Source: Lactiplantibacillus modestisalitolerans (GTDB taxonomy: Bacteria; Bacillota; Bacilli; Lactobacillales; Lactobacillaceae). Taken from it: DNA of 64,000 nt. The translations under genes and the position numbers were made by a program. This document shows positions 1 through 8,587 of this stretch, in pieces. The stretch spans positions 62,001-126,000 of the forward strand of contig NZ_BJEA01000001.1 in NCBI RefSeq assembly GCF_005405425.1. The letters run 5' to 3'. Below the pieces are notes generated by a model. That model was not told the DNA's origin. It ran no database searches and was given only the letters and a program-made list of their open reading frames with translations. Positions within the stretch are counted from its first letter, which is position 1; the number at the start of each line of letters is the position of its first letter.

Positions 1-1477
1 AATTCCATGGCAAATAAACCGCCAGCTGTTCCGTTTTTGGAAATGCTGGCAGTGTGCGACAAGCAGTTAATAAATCAACTAAGTATTGGCGTGGATCGAT
101 ATGATTAGCCTTGGCACTTTCAATCAAAGTCATCCAAAGCGCAGTTGAATTGGCACCTTGGGTACTGGTACTAAACAGCCAGTTTTTTCGACCGATTACT
201 AAGCTCTTCATATTGCGCTCGGCGGCATTATTGCTCCAATCAATGACGCCGTCATTGATGATTCGGTCGAGATTGGCCCGTTGGCTTTGTGCATAGGCAA
301 TCGCTTTACCCAGCCGTGACTGTGGTAAAGTTTCAGTTTGATCCACCATGCGCCAAAAACGTTTGAGGATTTTCCTCAAACGGCTACGCCGTCGCCGACG
401 ACGAACTCGTGGCGAATACCGGCGCCATTCCCGCTCCAGCGCAAACATCTGATTGATCAACTGAAGGATTTTGTCGGCGACCTTAATGTGGACTGCGGCA
501 GTATCATAGAATTTACGCCGGACGTGTGCCCAGCACCCCATTCGTTGGATACTATTCCCTAAAAGGTTATAGCCACTATAGCCATCGCATTGCAGGACGC
601 CCTGATAATTCTGATATAAGTGTTGCGCAAAAGCGCCCGAACGAGTGGCACCATAGGCATAGTAAACCACAGGGTTCGGTTGTTTAATGGGCGTCCTAGC
701 GACCCACATATATGATTTTGCTGTCGCCGCTTTACCAGGTTCTCGCAAAACTTCCATCGGGGTTTCATCACCCTGCAGGTGATGACTTAGGCCAAGCTGA
801 CGGTGAAGTTCATCGTAGAGCGGTTCAAGTTTCTGTGCCGCTTTAATGACCCAATTAGTTAAAGTTGCCTCCGACGTTCGGTAACCTAACCGAGCCATTT
901 CTGGCAGCTGTCGATATAACGGTACCCCTAATACAAATTTACGATAGAGGACTTCCGCTACTAATGAAGCTGAAGCTAAGCTATGCGAAATCAAGGCCGG
1001 TGGCACTAGTGACCGAAATAATCCAGCCGTCGCGGTAGCGTCGGCGCAATCGGCACACTTGTAAGTGCGCACATAAATCTTATTCAGATAAAGCCTAGCC
1101 GGAATTAACTTTAGCTCTTCACGTACAAATTTCTTGCCAACCGGAGTGATGTTAACGTGTCCTACCGGACAGGTTTCATCAGTGGGCTCCAGAATGGTAA
1201 TGCGAACTGGCACATTTTTAGCTACTTGCGTCTGCCGCATTTTTTTCGGCGCTTTTTTTGGCTGTACTTGATCTGATGTGGAACTGCTTTGGTCGCCAGT
1301 TTGCTCTGGCTCGGTAAAAACACTCGTATCTTGATCAAAGAGTGAAGTCTGGTTCGGATCTACTTTTTCGGATTTACTCGCGTATAATTTACGCGTTAGG
1401 AAAGCCACTTGTTCCGTCAGTAATTTAATCTGCGCTTTAAGTTCCTGAATTTCTTGGTCCTTTTCCGCTTCTGCCAT
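1..1477 (-). CDS. IS66 family transposase (TnpC), C-terminus cut by window edge
   Basis: DDE transposase that would catalyse IS66 transposition. From the ATG at 1477 (Shine-Dalgarno GGAGGTGA just upstream) the frame is open to the window edge, giving about 492 codons. An N-terminal helical stretch is followed by a Lys/Glu-rich linker and a Cys-containing zinc-binding-like segment (YKCADCADA). Then come the catalytic blocks: LQGDETPME (first Asp), LQCDGYSGYN (second Asp) and DWSNNAAERNMKS (Glu), the last being the typical IS66 signature. The family is usually about 500-530 residues, so little is missing. It lies 73 bp downstream of tnpB in the same element. No stop or frameshift is seen, unlike the relic copy at 3.4-5.1 kb. 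Confidence 0.9.
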   Translation of the reverse strand, partial: MAEAEKDQEIQELKAQIKLLTEQVAFLTRKLYASKSEKVDPNQTSLFDQDTSVFTEPEQTGDQSSSTSDQVQPKKAPKKMRQTQVAKNVPVRITILEPTDETCPVGHVNITPVGKKFVREELKLIPARLYLNKIYVRTYKCADCADATATAGLFRSLVPPALISHSLASASLVAEVLYRKFVLGVPLYRQLPEMARLGYRTSEATLTNWVIKAAQKLEPLYDELHRQLGLSHHLQGDETPMEVLREPGKAATAKSYMWVARTPIKQPNPVVYYAYGATRSGAFAQHLYQNYQGVLQCDGYSGYNLLGNSIQRMGCWAHVRRKFYDTAAVHIKVADKILQLINQMFALEREWRRYSPRVRRRRRRSRLRKILKRFWRMVDQTETLPQSRLGKAIAYAQSQRANLDRIINDGVIDWSNNAAERNMKSLVIGRKNWLFSTSTQGANSTALWMTLIESAKANHIDPRQYLVDLLTACRTLPAFPKTEQLAVYLPWN

Positions 1478-1550
1478 TGATGTCACCTCCTTCGGACTAG
1501 CTTTGTTATCATTGAGTTTACCACTTAGTCGGTCAATTAAGAAGCTACTT

Positions 1551-1898
1551 TTAATGTCCGGGTGGACATATTTTATGCACGGTCGGGTCTAGCGCCCAAC
1601 CACTCAATAGCCGGACTAATTGTCGTGGATCTAGTCGCCGAATAGCGAGCTGATTTGTGGGCCATTGTAACCGACCGTTTTCCAAGCGCTTGTATAACAG
1701 TAAAAAACCATCACCATCCCAGTAAAGCGCCTTGAAACGGTCTTTACGAGTACCACAAAACAAGTATAAGGCTTGCGAATAGGGGTCTAGGGCGTACTGC
1801 TCTTCAACGATGCCCGCTAGGCCATCGTTGCCTTTACGCAGATCAGTTTTACCGCAAACTAGAAAGATTTGTTCAATCTGGCTAGTGTCAATTATCAT
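1551..1898 (-). CDS. tnpB: IS66 family accessory protein TnpB
   Basis: TnpB (Orf2) is required with TnpC for IS66 transposition; its exact role is unknown. The 115-residue product has the family signature: CGKTDLRKGNDGLAG near the N-terminus, then LYLFCGTRKDRFKALYWDGDGF and a final P-rich segment. The ATG at 1898 is chosen because its N-terminus (MIIDTSQIEQIFLVCG) fits the family; a TTG six bases upstream is also possible. The start overlaps the end of the preceding accessory ORF by 11 bp, which suggests translational coupling. Length is normal for the family. Confidence 0.88.
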   Translation of the reverse strand: MIIDTSQIEQIFLVCGKTDLRKGNDGLAGIVEEQYALDPYSQALYLFCGTRKDRFKALYWDGDGFLLLYKRLENGRLQWPTNQLAIRRLDPRQLVRLLSGWALDPTVHKICPPGH

Positions 1899-2067
1899 GG
1901 GCAAACACCGCCTTCATTAAGGCATCTAAAATATAGCTATTGATATGGTTGTACACGATCACTGACTTATTGTTATCAACTTTGAGTTGTAATGCTTTAG
2001 TTGGTCGGGCAGTTGGTGCCGTGACCGTGTGGCCGACCTTTACTTGTACAATATCTGGTTTATCCAT
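1888..2067 (-). CDS. IS66 element accessory ORF (TnpA-like, Orf1)
   Basis: The first gene of the IS66 element encodes 59 residues starting MDKPDIVQVKVGHTV. It is short for IS66 TnpA, and I identify it by position and by its near-identical copy at 3504-3683 in the second IS66 relic. The start ATG at 2067 follows a GGTGAGGTA Shine-Dalgarno. It ends overlapping the TnpB start. No DNA-binding helix-turn-helix is obvious, so the role within the element is inferred from context only. Confidence 0.7.
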   Translation of the reverse strand: MDKPDIVQVKVGHTVTAPTARPTKALQLKVDNNKSVIVYNHINSYILDALMKAVFAHDN

Positions 2068-2234
2068 CAAAAATACCTCACCATTTATCTGATGAGGTAA
2101 TGATAGTGCATCTTGAGGCCGCTGAGAATACGGTCAGTTATTTACTGCTTACCGACAATTGATTAATCTCACGAACTGAAAGCCATCGATTTTTTGGACG
2201 GGCTTAAATCAGCACCAATAAGAACACGATGAAC

Positions 2235-2279
2235 AAACAACCGCTTCCACAGCCATTATAGCCGAGAAAGCGGTTGTTT
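2235..2279. terminator. Hairpin terminator at the end of the EPS gene run
   Basis: A perfect 12-bp stem (AAACAACCGCTT with AAGCGGTTGTTT) encloses a 21-nt loop. A second hairpin, GAGGGTC...GAcACCCTC, sits at 2294-2319. Both lie just downstream of the last minus-strand glycosyltransferase and just before the IS66 end. The downstream minus-strand T-run is only moderate (TTGTTTGTT). Confidence 0.6.
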
Positions 2280-2353
2280 CATATTACGATTACGAGGGTC
2301 GAGCGAAGCGACACCCTCAGATGGTTTTTTTGATTTTTAACCAGGTGTTAATT

Positions 2354-3267
2354 TTATATGTGGTTGATTGATTTTAGAACTTCTTCAATTATTTGTGCAT
2401 CTAAGTCTGGAACAAATTTTCTGGCGAATAACAAGTCTGAATCCATAATTTGGGAGTAGTTTTTCATAGTTAGGTTAGTGGGTTTATGTGATGTCCAATC
2501 CCAAATAATTAGCCTTTGATTTGCTTCACGTGATGGCCCATCTTCATATCTTTCCTTATCGTCATATCTATTAAAATAAAGTCGTCTTTTGAAGTTTGAG
2601 TTTTCAACAATAGTTTGAAGGAATAATTCATCTCCATTGGCGGTGAAATTAAAAGTCTTTTGAATCCATGGTTTCTTACTAACGACATACCGAGCTAAGT
2701 CATCAGTTATACTAAACCAGTTAGAGCCCATCTGGAATTTAACGAAGGACTTTCTGATCCTATTTACTCCAACCATTTTTTGAAGCTTAACTATTAGCTT
2801 TTGAACAATATACAAAGTTCTATTATATCTCAAATCCGATTTTTGAAATAGATAATAATATTTTACTCTCTCGAGTTTATCAGGAAGAATGTTTTTAGCT
2901 TGAAAATTAATAAATTCTTTGCCATTATTTTTTTTGAAAAATTCGTGTATATAGTCTTGACTTTTTATCGGAAGATCCGCACCAGATAATAAGTGATAAT
3001 AATCATAATGATTGTTCTTTATGGCTGCTTCTAATAAATTCAGTTCGCTAGTGATTTGTGAATAGCGTCCCCAAAACACTGCGACATTGTCGACAAATAT
3101 AAGATTAGATAAATGAATATTTTCAGCTAATTTTTTTTATCAACATTACTGGCCTTTTTGTCTATATGCAAAAAAACATCATTTCTACTGTCGTCAATAG
3201 CCGCCAATAATTTTTCGACAAATTCAAAGTTATTGTATGCTTGTATTAAATATGCATGTTTTCCCAT
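2354..3267 (-). pseudogene. Core-2/I-branching-type glycosyltransferase, frameshifted in an A8 tract
   Basis: The full frame would start at ATG 3267 (Shine-Dalgarno AAGGGGAT) with MGKHAYLIQAYNNFEFVEKL and give about 304 residues. This matches the PF02485 family (beta-1,6-N-acetylglucosaminyltransferase fold), whose conserved blocks visible here are YYHLLSGADLPIKS and GSNWFSIT. The frame is broken at 3131-3138, where the coding strand has a run of eight A; nine A would restore GAT AAA AAA AAA TTA and join the two halves exactly. The remaining open part from 3079 codes for 241 residues but lacks the N-terminal nucleotide-binding region. It is probably a sugar transferase of the EPS cluster, either now inactive or switchable by slippage in the tract. 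It is AT-rich and flanked by two IS66 left ends. Confidence 0.75.
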
Positions 3268-3503
3268 TTTTATCCCCTTATTAAAACTTTGTGATTATAT
3301 TATAAACATACCATCTTTTAAGCCACTTTTTAAGCTAAAATTATAAGTCTGCTAAAATCCTAGGGGAGTATAGAATATCTTGTGTAAACATTAATTCATT
3401 TGAACAGTAGAAAAGTAGTAAACAGCAAATAACTGACCGTATTTTCAGCGGCCTTAAGATGCACTATCATTACCTCATCAGATAAATGGTGAGGTATTTT
3501 TTG

Positions 3504-3683
3504 ATGGATAAGCAACCAGATATTGTACAAGTAAAGGTCGGCCACACGGTCACGGCACCAGCTGTCCGACCAACTAAAGCATTACAACTCAAAGTTGATA
3601 ACAATAAGTCAGTGATTGTTTACAACCATATCAATGGCTATATTTTAGATGCCTTAATGAAGGCGGCAGACGCAAGTAACTAA
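3504..3683 (+). CDS. IS66 accessory ORF (relic copy)
   Basis: This 59-residue product starts MDKQPDIVQVKVGHTVTAPA and is nearly identical to the accessory ORF of IS66 copy 1, differing mainly at its last residues. ATG 3504 follows GGTGAGGTA. The 3' end is not native: at 3663-3666 (GCGG) the sequence jumps into the transposase gene, so the last residues (ADASN) come from transposase DNA read in another frame. TnpB is absent downstream. It is unlikely to have any function outside an intact element. Confidence 0.6.
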   Translation: MDKQPDIVQVKVGHTVTAPAVRPTKALQLKVDNNKSVIVYNHINGYILDALMKAADASN

Positions 3684-3942
3684 AAATGTGACAGTTCGCA
3701 TTACCATTCTGGAGCCCACTGACAAAACCTATCCGGCAGGACACGCTAACATCACTCCGGTTAGCAAGAAACTTGTACGTGAAGAACTAAAGTTAATTCC
3801 GGCTAGGCTTTATCCGAATAAGATTTATGCGCCAAGTGTGCCGATTACGCCGACGCCAGCCTTGATTCCGCATAGCTTGGCTTCAGCTTCATTAGTTGCG
3901 GAAGTTCTCTATCGTAAATTCGTATTAGGGGTACCTTTGTAT
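3667..3942 (+). pseudogene. IS66 transposase fragment
   Basis: The translation (VRITILEPTDKTYPAGHANI, then VREELKLIPARLY) matches residues about 100-210 of the IS66 transposase at 1-1477, with many substitutions. It lacks the N-terminus, has a further internal deletion around 3829-3855 that removes the Cys-containing segment, and is cut at 3942 by the IS30 left end. The native catalytic residues are all missing. Confidence 0.75.
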
Positions 3943-5065
3943 GACGATTTTACAATTGAAGTGCAACAAATTAAGAAGACATAAAGAGAAGACTCATGGC
4001 CTGAGTCCTGTAAAATAAAGTCACCATAACTAATATTAAAAGGAGACCTCAGGCCATGAATCTATACACCCATCTTACCTTAAAAGACCGCGAACAGATA
4101 CTATTAGGTATCGCAGCTAAGGAAACTTGCCAAGTTATCGCTGATCAGATTGGTTACTCAAAAGCGACGGTATCACGCGAAATTAAGCGGAATGGTTGTC
4201 GAGCCGATTATTCGTCGGTAGACGCCCAGAAAAATTACCAACAACACAGTTTAAAAAGCTGCCGTCCAAGACTACTAACTAACCTTGAATTACGTAATTT
4301 TGTCTTAGAATGTGTTCTATACCGGCACTGGTCACCCGGACAAATTGCTGGGCGACTGTCTTTTGAGCATAGTGACTGGAAAATCAGCTATAACACGATT
4401 TATCGTGGCATTAGACTTAATAATTTAGGCGTTAAGACTAAAAGTCATGGTGCGCGTGGGTTTGCACGTAAATTGCGGCATCGTGGAAAGACCCGGAAAG
4501 TCAAAGACACCATTAACGAACGACACGGGCGCTTCAACGACGTACCATTAATTCATGATCGACCGGTCTCTTGCAAAAATCGCACCCGTTTTGGCCATTG
4601 GGAAGGCGACACCGTTCGCGGAAAAACGGGGCGCTCTGCTTTGTGGTGACCCTTGTTGACCGTAAGTCACGGTATCTATTAGCTCAACGGGTTTCAAAAG
4701 TAAACGCTAAAAACGTTACGCAAGCCATGATTGATCTATTACACACTGTGACGCCGAAACTAGTACGAACGCTTACACCAGACCGTGGAACTGAATTTGC
4801 GGGTTACCGCGAAGTTGGTCAGGAGCTTGAGATTCAGGTCTATTTTCCGGATCCCCACGCGCCACAACAACGTGGGACTAATGAAAACACTAATGGCCTC
4901 ATTCGTGAATATTTTCCGAAAGATACTGATTTAGACAAGTTGACCGATCAGGAGATTACGAAATTCGTTAATGATTTGAACAATCGACCACGTAAGGTCT
5001 TAGGCTGGAAGAGTCCAACTGAAGTTTTCTTTAGAAAAAAGTTGCACTTGGTCTGACAATTCGTC
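3943..5065 (+). mobile_element. IS30-family insertion sequence
   Basis: An element of 1,123 bp carries one broken transposase gene. Its terminal inverted repeats are imperfect, 25 bp each at 3943-3967 and 5041-5065. They match at 18 of 25 positions, starting GACGA and sharing AAGTGCAAC at the inner end. It is inserted in the IS66 transposase relic. No convincing short target duplication is seen. Confidence 0.8.
4056..5056 (+). pseudogene. IS30 family transposase, frameshifted
   Basis: The start MNLYTHLTLKDREQILLGIA gives an IS30-type N-terminal helix-turn-helix (KATVSREIKRNG), followed by the DDE core: FGHWEGDTVRGK (first Asp), the block ending TPDRGTEFAGY (second Asp) and NENTNGLIREYFPK (Glu). 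The frame breaks near 4640-4650, where TTTGTGGTGACC is found; removing one TG pair restores ...SALVTLVDRKSRYLLAQ. As it stands the first part ends at 4649 and the rest (to 5056) lacks a start. The original would be about 333 residues, normal for IS30. The ATG at 4056 follows AAAAGGAGACC. Confidence 0.85.
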
Positions 5066-5136
5066 ACTAACAAAACGAAGAGAAAAATAAGACGTCCGGT
5101 TATTTACTGCTTACAATTCGTCGCTTAAAAAAGCAT

Positions 5137-5226
5137 CTATACTGGCATAAATGCTTCTAAAGATTCTATCAACTTCACTTGACGAAGAACCTTTATTACG
5201 AACTGGTGCCACACGTATTCAGGATA
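5137..5226 (-). pseudogene. Possible fragment of a DegT/DnrJ-type aminotransferase
   Basis: Right after the flippase stop codon the same frame reads YPEYVWHQFVIKV and then KLIESLEAFMP before a stop. This resembles the C-terminal HxFVIRV...LIEYLE block of sugar aminotransferases. Only 29 codons remain and there is no start. It may be debris of a lost nucleotide-sugar gene next to the IS66 end. The match is short, so the call is weak. Confidence 0.25.
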
Positions 5227-6639
5227 TCATTTTTTTAAAAAATTAATTTTTTTTAAAATGTCTGGTTGTAAAATCAAAAGAACGCCCACATAGCACAAAA
5301 TACCCACAATAATTTGCTCAATCAAGCTCACTGTAGATATTTTCATATTAATATTAAGTCTGTATACTATAATAAACATAAATATCCCAGAAGCACTATA
5401 TTTCATTAAATTTTTGAATAATTGTTTCATTTTTAAAATTTTTCGCACTTTAATTAATTGATAAGTCGTTACAACCATTTCAGATAAAAGCGTAGCTACC
5501 ATTGCCCCTTGAACCCCCATTACAAGGATTAATGGTACATTCACAATAATGTTAGTTACAGCTCCCAAAACAACTGATTTAGTATAAGTCCCCATTTTTT
5601 TAGTTGGTAGCAAAAATTGCTGCCCTATCACATTACTTAAACCAATTAAAATAATGACTGGTGCTTCAATCATTAATAAATGATTCACTAAAGAAAATTG
5701 TTCACCAAAAAACCACGGCGCTAAAGTGGTCGCTAATGCAGCAATTCCAAATGACATCGGAATTGAAACTGACAACACAAAGTCAAATGATGTATATAAA
5801 TACCCTTTTACTTGCTTAATTTCTTTTTTAGCATACAGATTAGCAATATGCGGCAACATTACAGTTCCCGTCGAAGTCACAATAGCTAAAACTAATTTCA
5901 CTAACTTATCTGAATAATCATAAAATCCTGATGCAGAAACCGAGTCTAACTTCCACAACATAGTTTTATTTAAGGCTAAATAAATTGTCGTTGCCACCTG
6001 CGGAACAAACAATAGAAGGGACGCTTTTAAATGACTAAAAACTTTAAGCTGTCGAAATTGTGGCTTATTAACCAGTCTTGGTAAATAAGTCCAAAGCGTC
6101 ATATTTCCTAATAACTGTGAAATCGATAGTATTAAAATATAAACACCAACATCATTTTTTGTCTTCACCAATGTAAAGATTGCAATTAACGAAAGTAACT
6201 TAATCAGCATATTTCGTAATACTGTTTTTTTGAAATCTTCAAGGCCCATGAAAAACCAAGAAATGTCAAGTGCACCAGCAATTATATAAAAAGATTGATA
6301 AAAAAAATAGATTTTTAAATCACTTTGGAAATATAAAAATAATAGAAAAGCAACATATGCTAATGAAATAGTAATTAATTGTAAAAATTCAATCTCCCAA
6401 AAAGTCTTAGACCGTTTCTCAATATTATCACGAATAATGGCAATTTCTCTATTACCATAAATCGTTATTCCAACAGTTCCAGCCAACAAAAAATATGTAA
6501 TTACCGAGTTTGTAGTTGCATTTATTCCCACACCAGTTGGACCAAGAACACGGGAAATATACGGCACAGTTACTAATGGAGTTATCAAAGTTAAAATATT
6601 ATACCCAACATTATATAAATAATTCTTAACGATTTTCAT
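5227..6639 (-). CDS. Polysaccharide repeat-unit flippase (Wzx)
   Basis: Membrane protein of 470 residues with about 12-14 hydrophobic segments and few charged residues, typical of the Wzx/RfbX family (MOP superfamily) that flips undecaprenyl-linked repeat units across the cytoplasmic membrane. The N-terminus VKNYLYNVGYNILTLITPLV followed by PYISRVLGPTGVG is the usual family opening. The ATG at 6639 follows a GAGGATATAG site. It lies 531 bp downstream of glf in the same direction and is the only flippase gene in the locus. GC content is low, like the rest of the cluster. Substrate specificity cannot be read from the sequence; context suggests a galactofuranose-containing unit. Confidence 0.85.
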   Translation of the reverse strand: MKIVKNYLYNVGYNILTLITPLVTVPYISRVLGPTGVGINATTNSVITYFLLAGTVGITIYGNREIAIIRDNIEKRSKTFWEIEFLQLITISLAYVAFLLFLYFQSDLKIYFFYQSFYIIAGALDISWFFMGLEDFKKTVLRNMLIKLLSLIAIFTLVKTKNDVGVYILILSISQLLGNMTLWTYLPRLVNKPQFRQLKVFSHLKASLLLFVPQVATTIYLALNKTMLWKLDSVSASGFYDYSDKLVKLVLAIVTSTGTVMLPHIANLYAKKEIKQVKGYLYTSFDFVLSVSIPMSFGIAALATTLAPWFFGEQFSLVNHLLMIEAPVIILIGLSNVIGQQFLLPTKKMGTYTKSVVLGAVTNIIVNVPLILVMGVQGAMVATLLSEMVVTTYQLIKVRKILKMKQLFKNLMKYSASGIFMFIIVYRLNINMKISTVSLIEQIIVGILCYVGVLLILQPDILKKINFLKK

Positions 6640-7170
6640 CTATATCCTCACATAACTAAAGTCTTATTCTCTAATTTAAAATTTAAGCACAATATTAAAA
6701 ATCAGGCCACAAAGACCCGTTCTTAAATTTGTGACGAATTTAAGAACGATATGTCCTCATGACCCAATTTAGTTTACTGTATCATTACAAACAATTCTAG
6801 GTTGCTAATCGAGTCCTAATTAATAATTGGTTAAATGCCCAAAAATCCAAACGCAATTTATACCACAGACTAAGCACAATTGGCTACAAGATTTAACCTT
6901 AATCAAGAATAAACTACTTAACTAATAATCTTAACAACCATAAAATGTACCTTATACAGAACTCTGTTCAGCTTTTCTTATCATTTTACAAATATTATCA
7001 ATCACGATTAAGTTTCGGTTATTCAAGTCACAAAATAAAGGACAGATTACCGTAATAAAAAATTACATTCCAGATACCAATCCAACAAAATGCGCGTCAG
7101 CCAAATGTTATCAAACAAACAGTACAACCAAATTACCCACTACAACGCACACCATTAAACATAGCTTACA
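6640..7170. other. AT-rich intergenic region with one long palindrome
   Basis: No gene is seen in these 531 bp. The notable item is a perfect 11-bp inverted repeat at 6719-6747 (GTTCTTAAATT, 7-nt loop, AATTTAAGAAC), which has no U-run on either side. The remainder is low-complexity AT-rich sequence separating glf from wzx, unusual in an otherwise tightly packed operon. Confidence 0.5.
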
Positions 7171-8289
7171 CTATTCACCAAACTCTTTTTTTACACTATT
7201 CAAAGCAGCCATAATTGTTTGATCCATATTATAATATCTGTATTGTCCTAAGCGCCCACCAAAAATCGTATTTTTAGCTTTTTTCTGTGCCATCTCTGCA
7301 TACTTCGTATATAATGCTTTATTAGACCGATTATTGATTGGATAATAAGGTTCATCTCCGCGTTTCCATTCATGTGGATATTCACGCGTTATAACGGTTT
7401 TATTTTTATTACCCTTACCAAACTCAAAATGCTTATGCTCAATAATTCGAGTAAAGGGTGTTTCTGCATCAGTATAATTCACAACCGCGTTACCTTGAAA
7501 ATCATCAGTATCTAAAACCGAGGTTGAAAATCTTAAACTACGGTATTCCAACTCTCCAAACTTATAGTTGAAAAATTCATCAATCATACCAGTATATACA
7601 ATTTTGTCAAAACATGAATCATATTCATCTCTGTTTTTTAAATAATCTACACCAGTTCGCACATCTATAAAAGGGTGATTTAATAATTTACTTATTATTT
7701 GAGTATAGCCACCAACTGGGATTCCCTGATACGGGTCATTAAAATAGTTATTATCATAAGTTAATCTAACTGGCAAACGTCGAATTATAAAAGATGGCAA
7801 GGTATTTGCCGGTTGCCCCCACTGTTTTTCAGTATACCCTTTTACAAGCTTTTCGTATACATCTAATCCAACTAATGAAATGGCCTGCTCTTCTAAATTT
7901 TGTGGATCACCATCTAACTTTACACTTGCCTTTTGCGAATTTATCTTATTACGGGCCTCTTCTGGAGTTACTACCCCCCACAATTTATTAAACGTATTCA
8001 TATTAAATGGTAAATTATATATTTCACCATGATAGTTTGCAATCGGTGAATTTATATAATTATTAAATTCCGCAAACTGATTAATATATTCCCAAATTTT
8101 TCGCATTTTTGTATGAAAAATATGCGCCCCATACATATGAACTTGAATTCCTTCAATTTCTTTAGTATAAATATTTCCGCCAATGTGATCACGCTTTTCG
8201 ATTACAGTTACATGCTGGCCACGTTTAGCTGCTTCATGAGCAAAAACAGCCCCAAATAAACCAGATCCTACTATCAAATAATTCGACAT
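7171..8289 (-). CDS. glf: UDP-galactopyranose mutase
   Basis: FAD-dependent enzyme converting UDP-galactopyranose to UDP-galactofuranose in the cytoplasm, the donor for Galf in surface glycans. The 372-residue product opens with the FAD dinucleotide-binding motif YLIVGSGLFGAVFAHEAA followed by the ERRxHIGGN-like EKRDHIGGNIY. Family blocks follow: HMYGAHIFHT, YTEKQWG, RLPVRLTYDNNYF, and the C-terminal GGRLGQYRYYNMDQTI. Start ATG 8289 is chosen because GAGGAGAGA lies 6 nt upstream and MSNYLIVG is the family N-terminus; an upstream in-frame ATG has no such site. The GlfT2-like transferase at 11.3-12.2 kb is a plausible user of the product. Confidence 0.95.
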   Translation of the reverse strand: MSNYLIVGSGLFGAVFAHEAAKRGQHVTVIEKRDHIGGNIYTKEIEGIQVHMYGAHIFHTKMRKIWEYINQFAEFNNYINSPIANYHGEIYNLPFNMNTFNKLWGVVTPEEARNKINSQKASVKLDGDPQNLEEQAISLVGLDVYEKLVKGYTEKQWGQPANTLPSFIIRRLPVRLTYDNNYFNDPYQGIPVGGYTQIISKLLNHPFIDVRTGVDYLKNRDEYDSCFDKIVYTGMIDEFFNYKFGELEYRSLRFSTSVLDTDDFQGNAVVNYTDAETPFTRIIEHKHFEFGKGNKNKTVITREYPHEWKRGDEPYYPINNRSNKALYTKYAEMAQKKAKNTIFGGRLGQYRYYNMDQTIMAALNSVKKEFGE

Positions 8290-8587
8290 AAATATCTCTC
8301 CTCGTATATTTAATATAAACAAATAAAATTAGACCATTTTATGGTTTGGGCGTTGCGTGCTGTCTCATTAGATCTAAGTCCAACTAGTATATAGTTTCAT
8401 CTCTCATAGCTAGATGCTTTAGACTACATAGATAGTCTACCGCCAGATAAAATCGTTCATTACAAACCACAAACCGTCGTGCACTAGCTTTTGGTAGTGA
8501 CTCGCATATCACTACGCAGCTCAAAAAATAGCAGTAACTTCCAAGATTGCAAGGCTATATTCATGGCTTCATTGGCTAAAGGATAAC

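Larger units (their letters stand above)
1..2152 (-). mobile_element. IS66-family insertion sequence, copy 1 (runs off the left edge)
   Basis: Three minus-strand genes in the canonical IS66 order (accessory ORF, TnpB, large transposase) lie inside the terminal sequence at 2131-2152. Read on the minus strand this end begins GTAAGCAGTAAATAAC, and it matches both ends of the second IS66 copy at 3418 and 5114. All three reading frames are open, so this copy may be functional. The right end lies outside the window, so full length and target duplication cannot be seen. Confidence 0.88.
3418..5114 (+). mobile_element. IS66-family relic, copy 2, internally deleted and carrying an IS30
   Basis: The left end at 3418-3438 (GTAAACAGCAAATAACTGACC) and the right end at 5096-5114 (reverse complement GTAAGCAGTAAATAACCGG) are inverted repeats matching the end of copy 1. 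Inside are the accessory ORF, then a junction straight into the middle of the transposase gene, then an IS30 element, then only about 30 bp of IS66 tail. No 8-bp target duplication is visible (GAAAAGTA on the left, AATTCGTC on the right). It is a dead element. Confidence 0.8.

Noticed and set aside
4571-5056. Programmed frameshift producing the IS30 transposase
   Set aside because: IS30 elements use a single ORF; there is no slippery heptamer, and a simple TG duplication explains the break.
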